A DNA stretch of 24,571 nucleotides from Nemertoderma westbladi (Eukaryota > Xenacoelomorpha > Nemertodermatida > Nemertodermatidae): contig JAUCBJ010004342.1 of assembly GCA_032718475.1 (NCBI GenBank), positions 1 through 24,571 of the forward strand, given 5' to 3'. Position 1 is the stretch's first letter. Each line of letters starts with the position of its first letter. Of the stretch, positions 11,618-19,700 are shown piece by piece. The notes beneath the pieces were generated by a model that did not search any database, had not been told where the DNA came from, and saw only the letters and a program-made list of their open reading frames with translations. The position numbers were made by a program, and so were the translations under genes.

Positions 11618-13056
11618 AAATGTCAATTAGAGTGCACTTCACTCAAATGTTGATAACTTTTTAATTAGTAATTTATTTTTTGAAAAGCTAATAAAATTTT
11701 GCGCAATAAAAAATTTTGGTCAGAAAATTATTTTTTCACTCCCTTTTCCCCTTAAATCAGGATATCTATGATTCTAGCAGATACAAACAGGTCACGTAAA
11801 AACTACTCTATCAAAAATTATATTCCTCTGGATTCTACCAAATAAGTTGTATGTACCTTTTACTGTCTTCTAATTGCTTTAAAACAGTCCCCAACCCTTG
11901 CTGGAGCTTTGAGTTATTAGATTATAATGGATCATCTGTTTTACAGTATTGTAAAGTAGTTGTTAACAGTACCTTTTATTTAACATGCAATTTAAGGGTA
12001 ACTTACCAGTTATGTTTCACGCTATATGTTTGAATAAATTGCTATAATCTAATTATAAATTTAAATTATAATTTAAACCGATGTAACATACAGTATGTGC
12101 CTACTCTGTAATACAGTAAAAGAGCAATGATAATTGCCTACAGTACTAACAGTATGTAAATGCACTGTCGAATGTATGTTTCTAAAATATTTGGAAAATC
12201 CTGGTTGCCGCGACAAAAGTTATTTGATTTAATGACAGCCTGAACTGCATCCAAGCACAGTTTACTACCCTAAACACAAACATCCCATTTACGGTAAACG
12301 TACAGTATTATGCAGTATTATACAGTAAACTGTATTAATTATATAAAGGGGCCGCAAATCTTGGCAATCTTTCTGTACTCATAATGTAATTCATCACAGT
12401 AATGTGTATGTTGCATTCGACTTTATTATTGATACTGTAGTTAAAGCCAGCTCCGTAAGTTATTTGTGATGTCATTTGGTCGATTTGATAGCTAAGACTA
12501 CAATACATATTTTATTTTCCATCCAAGATAGGACTTATTTAAATTTTCGCTTTGGGGGCAGCGACAGCACCCAGTACCACCCGTGTATAAGGACCCCTAT
12601 CAATCAGGTTAAATTCCGCATTGTAAGCCTACTGTAAGCCTACTGTAAGCCTACTGTACTGTCAAGTTACAATTTCCCCAATATTATTCCTACAGTATTA
12701 CTGTGCTTTAAATTGTAACCCCTTTTAGTTGAAACTGGTACTGTAATGTACCAGACGAACCTACCTGTTAAGGCTATGTGATTGTAACAATAAACATTTT
12801 TCATAAAAGTTGTATTTACTACTAAAAGCCATAAATTTGTTATACCGTAATCGTTATTACGGCTTCCGGACGAAAGCACCTACTGTAATAGGTGCAGTAA
12901 ATTGAGGGAAAATAGCAAATTACAGTTAAATTTGTTACGGGGATCGCCCCGTTATCATATATTTTGAGCATTAACAACTGTATAGGCTCATTGAATCATT
13001 AATAGATTGAGTTTTTAGTCTGTAAGTTTAAGTTTAAGTCTTCATTGTGCGCGATG
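11618..13056. other. AT-rich intergenic DNA, no gene seen
   Basis: No exon, RNA gene or transposon end could be recognised in this 1.4-kb stretch. It is AT-rich and has many CAGTA and TACTGTA words. Open frames are short (about 70 codons at most) and look random. An AT palindromic tract lies near 12048-12078. Confidence 0.6.
12623..12657. repeat. 12-bp triple repeat
   Basis: Three tandem copies of GTAAGCCTACTG are followed by a partial copy ending TACTGTACTG. It is a short local tandem duplication without other context. Confidence 0.85.
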
Positions 13057-13084
13057 CCCCCCCCCCCCCCCCCCCCCCCCCCCC
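13057..13084. repeat. Poly(C) run, 28 bp
   Basis: An uninterrupted run of C spans 28 bp. The minus strand is poly(G) and could form a G-quadruplex. The exact length is a likely sequencing or assembly uncertainty. Confidence 0.9.
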
Positions 13085-13318
13085 ATACGTCAGTGCGAGT
13101 TTATTTCATTAAGTACAGTATATTACACTATAACTATAATTGGTGTATAAGTTTAATAGCCTTACTTTTTCTCGCTTTTGGTTTAAAGGTGACTGTGACT
13201 AACTGTAATGAAGACGGTTTATTTATCACTGTATTTCTGTATTATCAGTAAAATAAAACTAAAATAAAAAAAATAAAAATAAAACTTGAATAATGTGTAG
13301 GCACAGCAATACATATGA
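13085..13318. other. Short intergenic stretch with A-rich tract
   Basis: No gene is recognised. An AAAATAAAA-type simple tract lies at about 13249-13286. Confidence 0.5.
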
Positions 13319-13435
13319 TAAACACCCCAATGCACGAATGCACCCTAATGAATTCAGGTATTGATGTATTGGGATGTTTGAAAAAGGTGGACTGGACACA
13401 GAAAATATGGACAATGGACAGACCAATCACGGGCG
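13319..13435 (+). repeat. Left arm of a ~1.2-kb inverted pair
   Basis: This segment pairs as an inverted copy with about 14410-14535. Shared features are ACATATG-TAAACAC near the outer end, CACCCCAATG-type words, and then the GTTTGAAAAAGGTGGACTGG end of a MITE. The two arms differ by substitutions and small indels. Confidence 0.7.
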
Positions 13436-13490
13436 ATTTGCGTCACACAGCATGTCCACCTTTTTCAGCTCTGTTGTCCACCTTTTTCAA
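13379..13490. mobile_element. MITE A, GAAAAAGGTGGAC family
   Basis: This is a short palindromic element with ends TTGAAAAAGGTGGAC and GTCCACCTTTTTCAA and no coding capacity. An extra internal copy of GTCCACCTTTTTCA lies at about 13454-13467. A partial further copy (AAGGTGGACTGG, then GACCAATCAG) follows to about 13545. Related elements are at 14205 and 14364. The parent transposase family cannot be named. Confidence 0.8.
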
Positions 13491-13847
13491 ATTTGAATAA
13501 GGTGGACTGGGTTGAGAAAGACAGGCAAGGAATTGACCAATCAGATTGATTTGCACATTATTATTATCCCATACTACTGTGACCAACCGAAGTTGTCGAA
13601 ATAGGCCTATTTCAATAATATGGGGCGAGCCACGCGATAGCATCAATATTGGAACGTGAATATTCTAACTCATTACAGTATAAAGTTAATTATTAGTACC
13701 TATTGTACTGTGAGGGAAATATAATATGCTTTATTTACCGTTCATCCCGAGATCTGTTATTAAACGACCGAGCGCAGCGAGGGAGGTAAGTAAGTCCCCA
13801 TATTTTGGGAGTGGCGGTCCGAAACCCTAATTCAAAATGGAAATGGA

Positions 13848-13990
13848 GGCCCAAAACCTTAATTAAAACTGTCATGTAACCCCTACCCTTAAATATTTTG
13901 GATCCTAAATTCCACAAAATTTCTTAGATTAGAGCATCGGGGACTTTAAAGGCTATAGGGTTAATGACAGTTTCAATTAGGGTTTGGGCC
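13848..13990. repeat. ~140-bp hairpin (MITE-like)
   Basis: An arm at 13848-13882, starting GGCCCAAAACCTTAATTAAA, is the near-complement of an arm at 13958-13990, ending TTAGGGTTTGGGCC. A 75-bp loop separates them. It is probably a small non-autonomous DNA transposon or its relic. A CGAGCGCAGCGAGGG word lies just upstream at about 13771. Confidence 0.7.
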
Positions 13991-14103
13991 TGACGACCAA
14001 CTAACCCAACCACATAAATAAACCAATAAATCCAGGTTAAAGTGCTGTACGGTACGCTAGACCTACTATTATTATACTGTAAGTCTATAGGGGGGCAATC
14101 CGC

Positions 14104-14126
14104 GGGGGGGGGGGGGGGGGGGGGGG
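14104..14126. repeat. Poly(G) run, 23 bp
   Basis: An uninterrupted run of G, preceded by GGGGGGCAATCCGC. It lies about 1 kb from the poly(C) run and in inverted sense to it. G-quadruplex formation is possible. Confidence 0.9.
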
Positions 14127-14140
14127 TAGATAAACCTAGG

Positions 14141-14182
14141 ACACCGGCAGCATTCTTAATGCAGCTGCTTCCAGCATGCCCA
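14141..14182 (+). mobile_element. 42-bp LINE 3'-end fragment
   Basis: CCGGCAGCATTCTTA, AATGCAGCTGC and CCAGCATGCC match, in order, the last codons and 3' UTR of the LINE ending at 22570. A short TAGATAGATAA tail follows. TAGATAA also occurs just before it at 14127 and may be a target duplication. It is either an extremely 5'-truncated insertion or a decayed relic. Confidence 0.75.
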
Positions 14183-14204
14183 TTATAGATAGATAATTGA
14201 AACC

Positions 14205-14321
14205 TGAAAAGGTGGACAGTCCAATCACTAATAAATACAGTAGCATTGCTTTAATACGTTTCTGATTGGTCAGACTATTATCTATGTTTTTTGTGCATGT
14301 GTCCAGTCTCACCTTTTTCAA
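14205..14321. mobile_element. MITE B, GAAAAAGGTGGAC family
   Basis: The left end TGAAAAGGTGGACAGTCC and right end CACCTTTTTCAA match MITE A. The inner part (AATACGTTTCTGATTGGT) is shared in direct orientation with MITE C. It starts immediately after the LINE fragment at 14141. Confidence 0.78.
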
Positions 14322-14363
14322 ACACACATCTTATTCCCAATTATGTAACTAAGAAAGCGAAAC

Positions 14364-14467
14364 TTGAAAAAGGTGGGCAGACCAATTGCTACAAACTGCT
14401 TTGCATAATACGTTTCTGATTGGTCTGTCCGTTGTCCATGTTTTCTGTGTCCAGTCCACCTTTTTCA
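14364..14467. mobile_element. MITE C, GAAAAAGGTGGAC family
   Basis: The ends are TTGAAAAAGGTGGGCAG and CAGTCCACCTTTTTCAA. The right half is the reverse complement of the left end of MITE A for about 50 bp. Together with its flank it forms the right arm of the 13319-14535 inverted pair. Confidence 0.8.
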
Positions 14468-14477
14468 AACACCCGCT

Positions 14478-14645
14478 GTATTGGGGTGATAAGCATAAAC
14501 ATTGTGGTACATTGGGGCGTGGCGTGTTTAGCATATGTATTGGGGTGATAGATATAAGCATTGGGGTGCTACTGTGCTAAGCATGATCATTGCATTGGGG
14601 TGTATTGGGGTGAATACTTGGGTGCATTGCTGGGGTGCATTTGGG
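14478..14645. repeat. Degenerate GCATTGGGGTG minisatellite
   Basis: About ten scattered copies of ATTGGGGTG or GCATTGGGGTG lie here with spacers of unequal length. Inverted relatives (CACCCCAATGCAC) sit at 13323-13350. There is no coding meaning. Confidence 0.7.
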
Positions 14646-14655
14646 TGTTTAGATG

Positions 14656-14800
14656 ACGAGGCGTTAAAGTCTATACAAATCAATCCAGGTTTCAGCCAAT
14701 CACAAAGGAGATGACGTAGGCCTATTACAACCGAATGCGGATTGATTTGTATGGGCTTTAATGACCACCCACATTCTGTTAGAATCTATACATTTCAATT
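14656..14800 (+). repeat. Left TIR with nested palindrome
   Basis: The arm contains a 98-bp sub-palindrome of its own. TTAAAGTCTATACAAATC begins at 14664, and its inverse, ending CTTTAA, lies at 14739-14761. TTAA sits at both ends of this sub-unit. Confidence 0.88.
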
Positions 14801-15341
14801 TTTTTACTTATAATTTAAATTATAACTTCAAGTCAACTGTATAGGCTATATGAAAGGATATGAAAAATCTTTGCTAGACGCTCTCATACTTGTTCTACAT
14901 TATTATAATTATAGATACATATGTTATGCTTATAGTAAATTAACAGGTTAATCATACAGTAGCAAACCATTATCTGAAAGCCGCAGAACATTTAATCATA
15001 CGTGCAGTATAAAATGTACAGTCAGATACAGTTCGTTAATGCGTAATCAAATCATGATCGCGGCCCGGTCCAATTACATAGATATATTTGTATATTTACT
15101 TCAACATGTACACAAAAGTACAATTGTTGATTGTAACATAGTCAAAACTTATTGCACCAGATGAGTATAATAATAATAACCCTTCACCAGAAGGAACTAG
15201 TGTATCTCAGAAGGCATATTGTATTTAGTGTAGTTATACTTAAATTGAATTGTAACTACGTCTAGAGTGTATGTTAATTTTGGCCTAAAATTATGGAGCG
15301 AAGTGAAAACGCGTTGTACAAAAACAGGGAGAGATTTTTAA

Positions 15342-15704
15342 CTATTGTTGGATCGGTGTACTGTAGAATCCTACGGTATTTGTACATAGATGGGAACCTA
15401 CTGTATTGGGGTGGCAGGTATTGTTCGCGTAAGCTACTGTATATTGGGCATTCGAGAAGGAAGTGATTACAACCGGCTGCAATCGATTGAGATATGCAGA
15501 CATACTATTTTGTTCCATGTTAGTCGGTCTTAGGTATTTCTTCTTTTTTCTAATTTGTTTTTTTCGCGTTGTGTACAATTGCCGTCGGATTGAGGAAATT
15601 CGGCGGTTATGGGTGATAATTCGTTTATTATTAGGCGACTTTGTGAGTAGTGGTAATCGATGTGTTAAGGATTTTATAATGTTGTCAATGGCATTGTGAG
15701 CCAT
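15342..15704 (-). CDS. Unrecognised basic 120-aa ORF inside transposon
   Basis: This ORF lies wholly inside the interior of the 14656-16106 transposon. The predicted protein is strongly basic in its middle, with runs such as RKKQIRKKKK around residues 45-60, and has no signal peptide or membrane segment that I can see. I do not recognise a family. It may be a decayed transposase piece, cargo, or chance in AT-rich DNA. An overlapping plus-strand frame (15463-15699) is equally long-lived, which argues for caution. Confidence 0.2.
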   Translation of the reverse strand: MAHNAIDNIIKSLTHRLPLLTKSPNNKRIITHNRRISSIRRQLYTTRKKQIRKKKKYLRPTNMEQNSMSAYLNRLQPVVITSFSNAQYTVAYANNTCHPNTVGSHLCTNTVGFYSTPIQQ

Positions 15705-15960
15705 TATAATTTATTGCTGTGCGTAATTTTCGGGTTGTGCAATAAAGCATTCAGTTTGTTCAGACGAGGCAGGGGGTACCCTACCTCCTTAGACGTAGAC
15801 ATGGCGGAGGTAGCCTCCAAGAACTGTTTAGGGATTCCAGAATCTTCTTAGACCATCTTCCATCTAAGACCAGAAATTTCAGAAATTTAAGACCGTTCTA
15901 AGACCATCTTACTTACTTTAGTACTATTATGGGAAATAGTAGTGGGAAAGCAGTATAAAT

Positions 15961-16106
15961 AATTGAAATGTATAGATTCTAACAGAACATGGGTGGTCAT
16001 TAAAGTCTATACAAATCAATCCACATTCATTTGTAATAGGCCCTACGTCATCTCCTTTGTGATTGGCTGAAACCCGGATTGATTTGTATAGACTTTAACG
16101 CCTCGT
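15961..16106 (-). repeat. Right TIR with nested palindrome
   Basis: This is the inverted copy of 14656-14800. The same nested sub-palindrome is bounded by TTAA-containing ends at 16000-16022 and 16076-16098. Confidence 0.88.
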
Positions 16107-16216
16107 GTTTAGATGGACCGGTATAATATATAGGCCTACTAGCAGACTAGTATACGGTACAGGTATCCCTGCTAAGTGCTAACTACTGAACTAGGTTTAG
16201 AATTAGGCCTAGACTG

Positions 16217-16246
16217 CTTACTTACTTACTTACTTAACTTACTTAC
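16217..16246. repeat. (CTTA)n microsatellite
   Basis: About seven CTTA tetranucleotides with one interruption, in the upstream flank of eIF1A. Confidence 0.85.
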
Positions 16247-16643
16247 CGTATTGACTTAGCTGCTTACAGGCTTAGGGCTGTACAGCAGTAACAGAACAGA
16301 GTAAGATCTAAACTGCTAAAGTTGCCGTACTACAGTCTGACAGTACTATGCAACAGCAGCCGTAGTGCTGTAGTGCGTAGTACCAAACACTGTACGGTAC
16401 TGCTGTAGCAGCGTGCTTAGACAGTTAGGTCAGACTGTTAGACAGTTCAGTTTTCAGTTACCGGTAGGCAGGTAGGCAGGTACACCCCTACACGTAAGAC
16501 GTAACTTCAAAAACTGATAAAACGGCGAACTATTGGTCTATACGTTTTAAGGTGGATAGTTGCGATACTCTGATACTTTCAACATCTAAATCTGCTGTAG
16601 CGTCGCTGTGATTTTCAGAGAGTAACAGAAGTAAGCTACCGGC
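16247..16643 (+). promoter_or_regulatory. EIF1A: eIF1A 5' flank, promoter and 5' UTR (approximate)
   Basis: This is the interval between the microsatellite and the eIF1A start codon, so it should hold the core promoter and 5' UTR. No convincing TATA box is visible. An inverted CCAAT box (ATTGG) lies at about 16531-16535. CAGTA and GTACGGTAC words are frequent between 16320 and 16410. The transcription start cannot be placed from sequence alone. Confidence 0.4.
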
Positions 16644-16780
16644 ATGCCGAAGAATAAAGGAAAGGGAGGGAAAAATAGACGAAGAGGAAAAAATGAAAAC
16701 GAGGCAACAAAGAGAGAGTTGGTCTTTAAAGAGGACGGTCAGGAATATGCCCAAGTAATAAAGATGCTTGGTAATGGCAG
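16644..16780 (+). CDS. EIF1A: eIF1A exon 1 (coding part)
   Basis: 45 codons plus 2 bases. The ATG lies in a good context (GGC before ATG, purine at -3). The donor is GTTGGT at 16781, so the arginine codon is split AG|A with exon 2. This exon encodes the basic N-terminal tail and the first beta strand of the OB fold. Confidence 0.95.
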
Positions 16781-19700
16781 GTTGGTTATTGTTTTTGGGT
16801 AATATTTTGGTTCCTGCTGCTGTTCTGGTCCGCTACAACTTTTACTTTTAAATTTTTTTTTTGAGATTCGGTGTCGAGATTCGATATATACGGTCTAATA
16901 TCTTTCCGCTACCAAAGTCTGAAAGTAAATACGTTTACGTTATTCTTGTATTTCTATTCCGCCTTGATAAAATCAATCAATCTGCCCCAGTGACTGTAAC
17001 AATTGAAACAAATCCCCACAACTGTCACGTCACAGTCCAGCAGTCATACTCGATTTTACTTTTAATTCTGTAGGCCTAAATACCTACCGGTACCGGTAAG
17101 TTCTACTTTTAATTTCTTTTAGACTTGAAGCAATGTGTTTCGATGGAACTAGGCGACTATGTCACATACGAGGTAAACTTCGTAAGAAAGTTTGGATCAA
17201 CGCTGGCGATATTATTCTAATTGGGTTGAGGGATTATCAGGATGCTAAAGCAGATGTTATACAGGTACCGGTAATTCTTATTATTATGTTATAACAATAT
17301 GAGGTGCGGTGATGAGTTGATAATTTACAATAGTAAGTATTATATGTTTTATTCAAACGCCAACAACTATTTTGTTGTGTAAAAGCCGCGGAACCTGACC
17401 CTCGGCAGTGTGGCGGTGTACATGAAGTTACGGTTTAACACTGAGTGACTGTTTCAGGGATTTATTATGGACCTTTTCCACGTCAGATTCTGCCTGGAAT
17501 CCCCAACCTGAGCCCCAATAACGAACCATTAAATTACCATTAAATAACGAACCCCAGATTTTACATTACCAGATTACTCTTGATGACACCGAACAGTGTC
17601 TGTGAACCCCAGATTATCCAACTTGATCCATATTGCGTCCCTCCATCACGAAAATATATCATATATTTTATTAATTCTAATTCATTTTTTTATTTCCTAA
17701 TACTTTTGATGAAGTAGATCTGGGCGATTATTCAAGAAATAAATACGTCATATAGTAATTTCGTATTGAGTTGATGTCCCAGGCCAGGAATTCCAGTTCA
17801 CAAAAATTGCAAATATTCTAATTGCTGGTAACTTTCTTACAAATTGTCAAACCGGTACTCAAACTCCAATAATTTGTTCTCCATTTGGAAGGCGATGTGA
17901 TATCAGATTCGACACTTTTAGTCACATCATATGACTCGAACTGCTGTAGTCGATTTAGTGGGTAGTATAGTACACCATGTCCCGTAATATAGTGTCATTT
18001 TCCGATGACACGGACACCCCCCAAATTTTGCTACAAACCTTTATCATATTGCTTGAAATTTGAAACACAACTAGTTCCACTCACCGTCGTTGACCCATGA
18101 AGCCGGAATTTTCGATTTCGCCTTAAAAAATTTTTTATAAGCGTTTTAAAAAAGTGTCTTTTGCGAAATCGCACCCTCCGTATCGTGGCTATTCTTCACA
18201 TTAGTCGTAATTTTTTCACATCAATAGGAAGCTTGCGTTGCAAGGATTCCAAATATGTAACAATGTCTGAATTTCGTTGAGAAACAGCTGAGATATAGGC
18301 GTTCAAAGATTGCAAGAATTATCGTTCGCTGCAGGCCATTTATTCTATTTAATAAATACACAAAATTCTGGAACGTGTTATTTATTTTATGAGTTGGTTG
18401 GCAACAGTGGTATGCCTATACGATATCTATATTGCCTAGCTAATCATACATAAACAAATTGTTCCAGAATATTGTGTATTTATTAAATAGAATAAAGTTT
18501 ATAGAATTATATTATCGTCTTCGATGGTCTACGTTTCTCTAGATTTATTCAGCAGCTGCGAGGTATACTCCAAGGTGACTGCTTCTCGCCAACATGTTTT
18601 ATTTTATTCTTAGTAGACCTTGCAGATAGTCTCAGAGAAATTGGCCACGACCTACTGTTTATTTTTTACGCAGATGACCTTGTCATTTACTCTGAGAATC
18701 CTGAATTGATTAGAAGAGCACTGGATGTATTATATAATTGGTGTATTAAAAATGGAATGATTGTTAACATGAAGAAATCTAAGATGGTCAAATTTCGAAA
18801 AGCTGGTCGCATAGCCAACACAGACAAATTTTATTTTGGCAACTCATTGATAGAAATAGTGAATGAATACGAGTATCTGGGCTTGACTTTGCAGACCTCA
18901 CTATCCTTTTCTCAACATATTGCGGAGAAGAAACTGAATATTTTCAAGATTATTGGGAGTCTAACTAAATTACACTTAATGTCAGTCCGGTCTGGCATGA
19001 TTATATTTCACGGTAAAATACTTCCCATTATGACATACTGTATACAGGAATTTGGTCCCTTTCTGAACTTGCGAAATTTAAAAGAAATCGATAAATGTAA
19101 AGCCGCTTTTATCAAACGGCTGCTCAGGATACATACGTCATCATCAGCGACTTTAGCATTAAACTTAGTGGGAGAATCTACGTGTACCGACGACATTATC
19201 CGGAAATATCCCAACGCTTTTAACCCAGATGTATTTCAACAGTACAGACAATTTCGTGACGAGCGCCAACAGAACTTTATCGACGAAGGTTACACCAGAG
19301 GCCCAGCTTTTCAGTCATCCACGTGGCGCACAGCTGGACAGCGAAACCGACATGTAGTCACGAGGGCGACAGTCCACGGCTTCCATCACCGACTGTGTGG
19401 GACGGGGATAGGTTTCCACGAACCTGCCGATTCCTGCATCTGCCGGTATTGCAGTCTGCCCTGCGCCGACCGATACCACGCTTTAGCATGTCAACTCTGC
19501 CCTTCACTATCCGAACTGGCCAAGATGTGACATAATAGATTACTGGGATACGCTATTATGCATTACTTTTATTGAGTTATATTAATTTTTATTTTTTTTT
19601 ATTTATATTTTATCAATTAATTATTAAATAATATTTTACCCCGACACGGGGTGTAGCTAAAAAAAAAACAAAAAATTAAATAGAATAAATGGCCTGCAGC

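Larger units (their letters stand above)
14656..16106. mobile_element. 1451-bp DNA transposon with ~145-bp TIRs and 9-bp TSD
   Basis: The element starts ACGAGGCGTTAAAG and ends CTTTAACGCCTCGT. Inverted arms at 14656-14800 and 15961-16106 are about 90% identical. A perfect 9-bp direct repeat GTTTAGATG flanks it (14647-14655 and 16107-16115), which defines both ends. A 9-bp target duplication with long terminal inverted repeats fits Mutator-like elements, but no transposase was found in the 1.16-kb interior, so the superfamily is an inference and the copy is probably non-autonomous. The interior is AT-rich, with an 18-bp perfect palindrome at 14808-14825 and a basic unrecognised minus-strand ORF. 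Confidence 0.88.
18497..19674 (+). mobile_element. 5'-truncated LINE (family 1) inserted in the foldback arm
   Basis: A perfect 15-bp direct repeat ATTAAATAGAATAAA (18482-18496 and 19675-19689) brackets this segment, the mark of target-primed reverse transcription. The insert is 5'-truncated within the reverse transcriptase and ends in a hairpin plus an A-rich tail. Deleting it with one repeat copy rejoins the right foldback arm exactly. It lies in the same orientation as the host gene. Confidence 0.92.

Noticed and set aside
11227-11664. 145-codon + strand ORF
   Set aside because: It spans the antisense side of the truncated LINE and the divergent satellite block, two unrelated repeats.
13315-13500. 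Similar short ORFs at 13315 (+) and 14349 (-) as a conserved small protein
   Set aside because: Their likeness comes from the inverted MITE copies, not from protein conservation.
15463-15699. 78-codon + strand ORF inside the TIR transposon
   Set aside because: Low-complexity, hydrophobic, overlaps an antisense frame, and has no recognisable motif.
18706-19530. RT fragment as a host gene or domesticated retron-like enzyme
   Set aside because: The 15-bp target duplication and A-rich tail show an ordinary 5'-truncated LINE.
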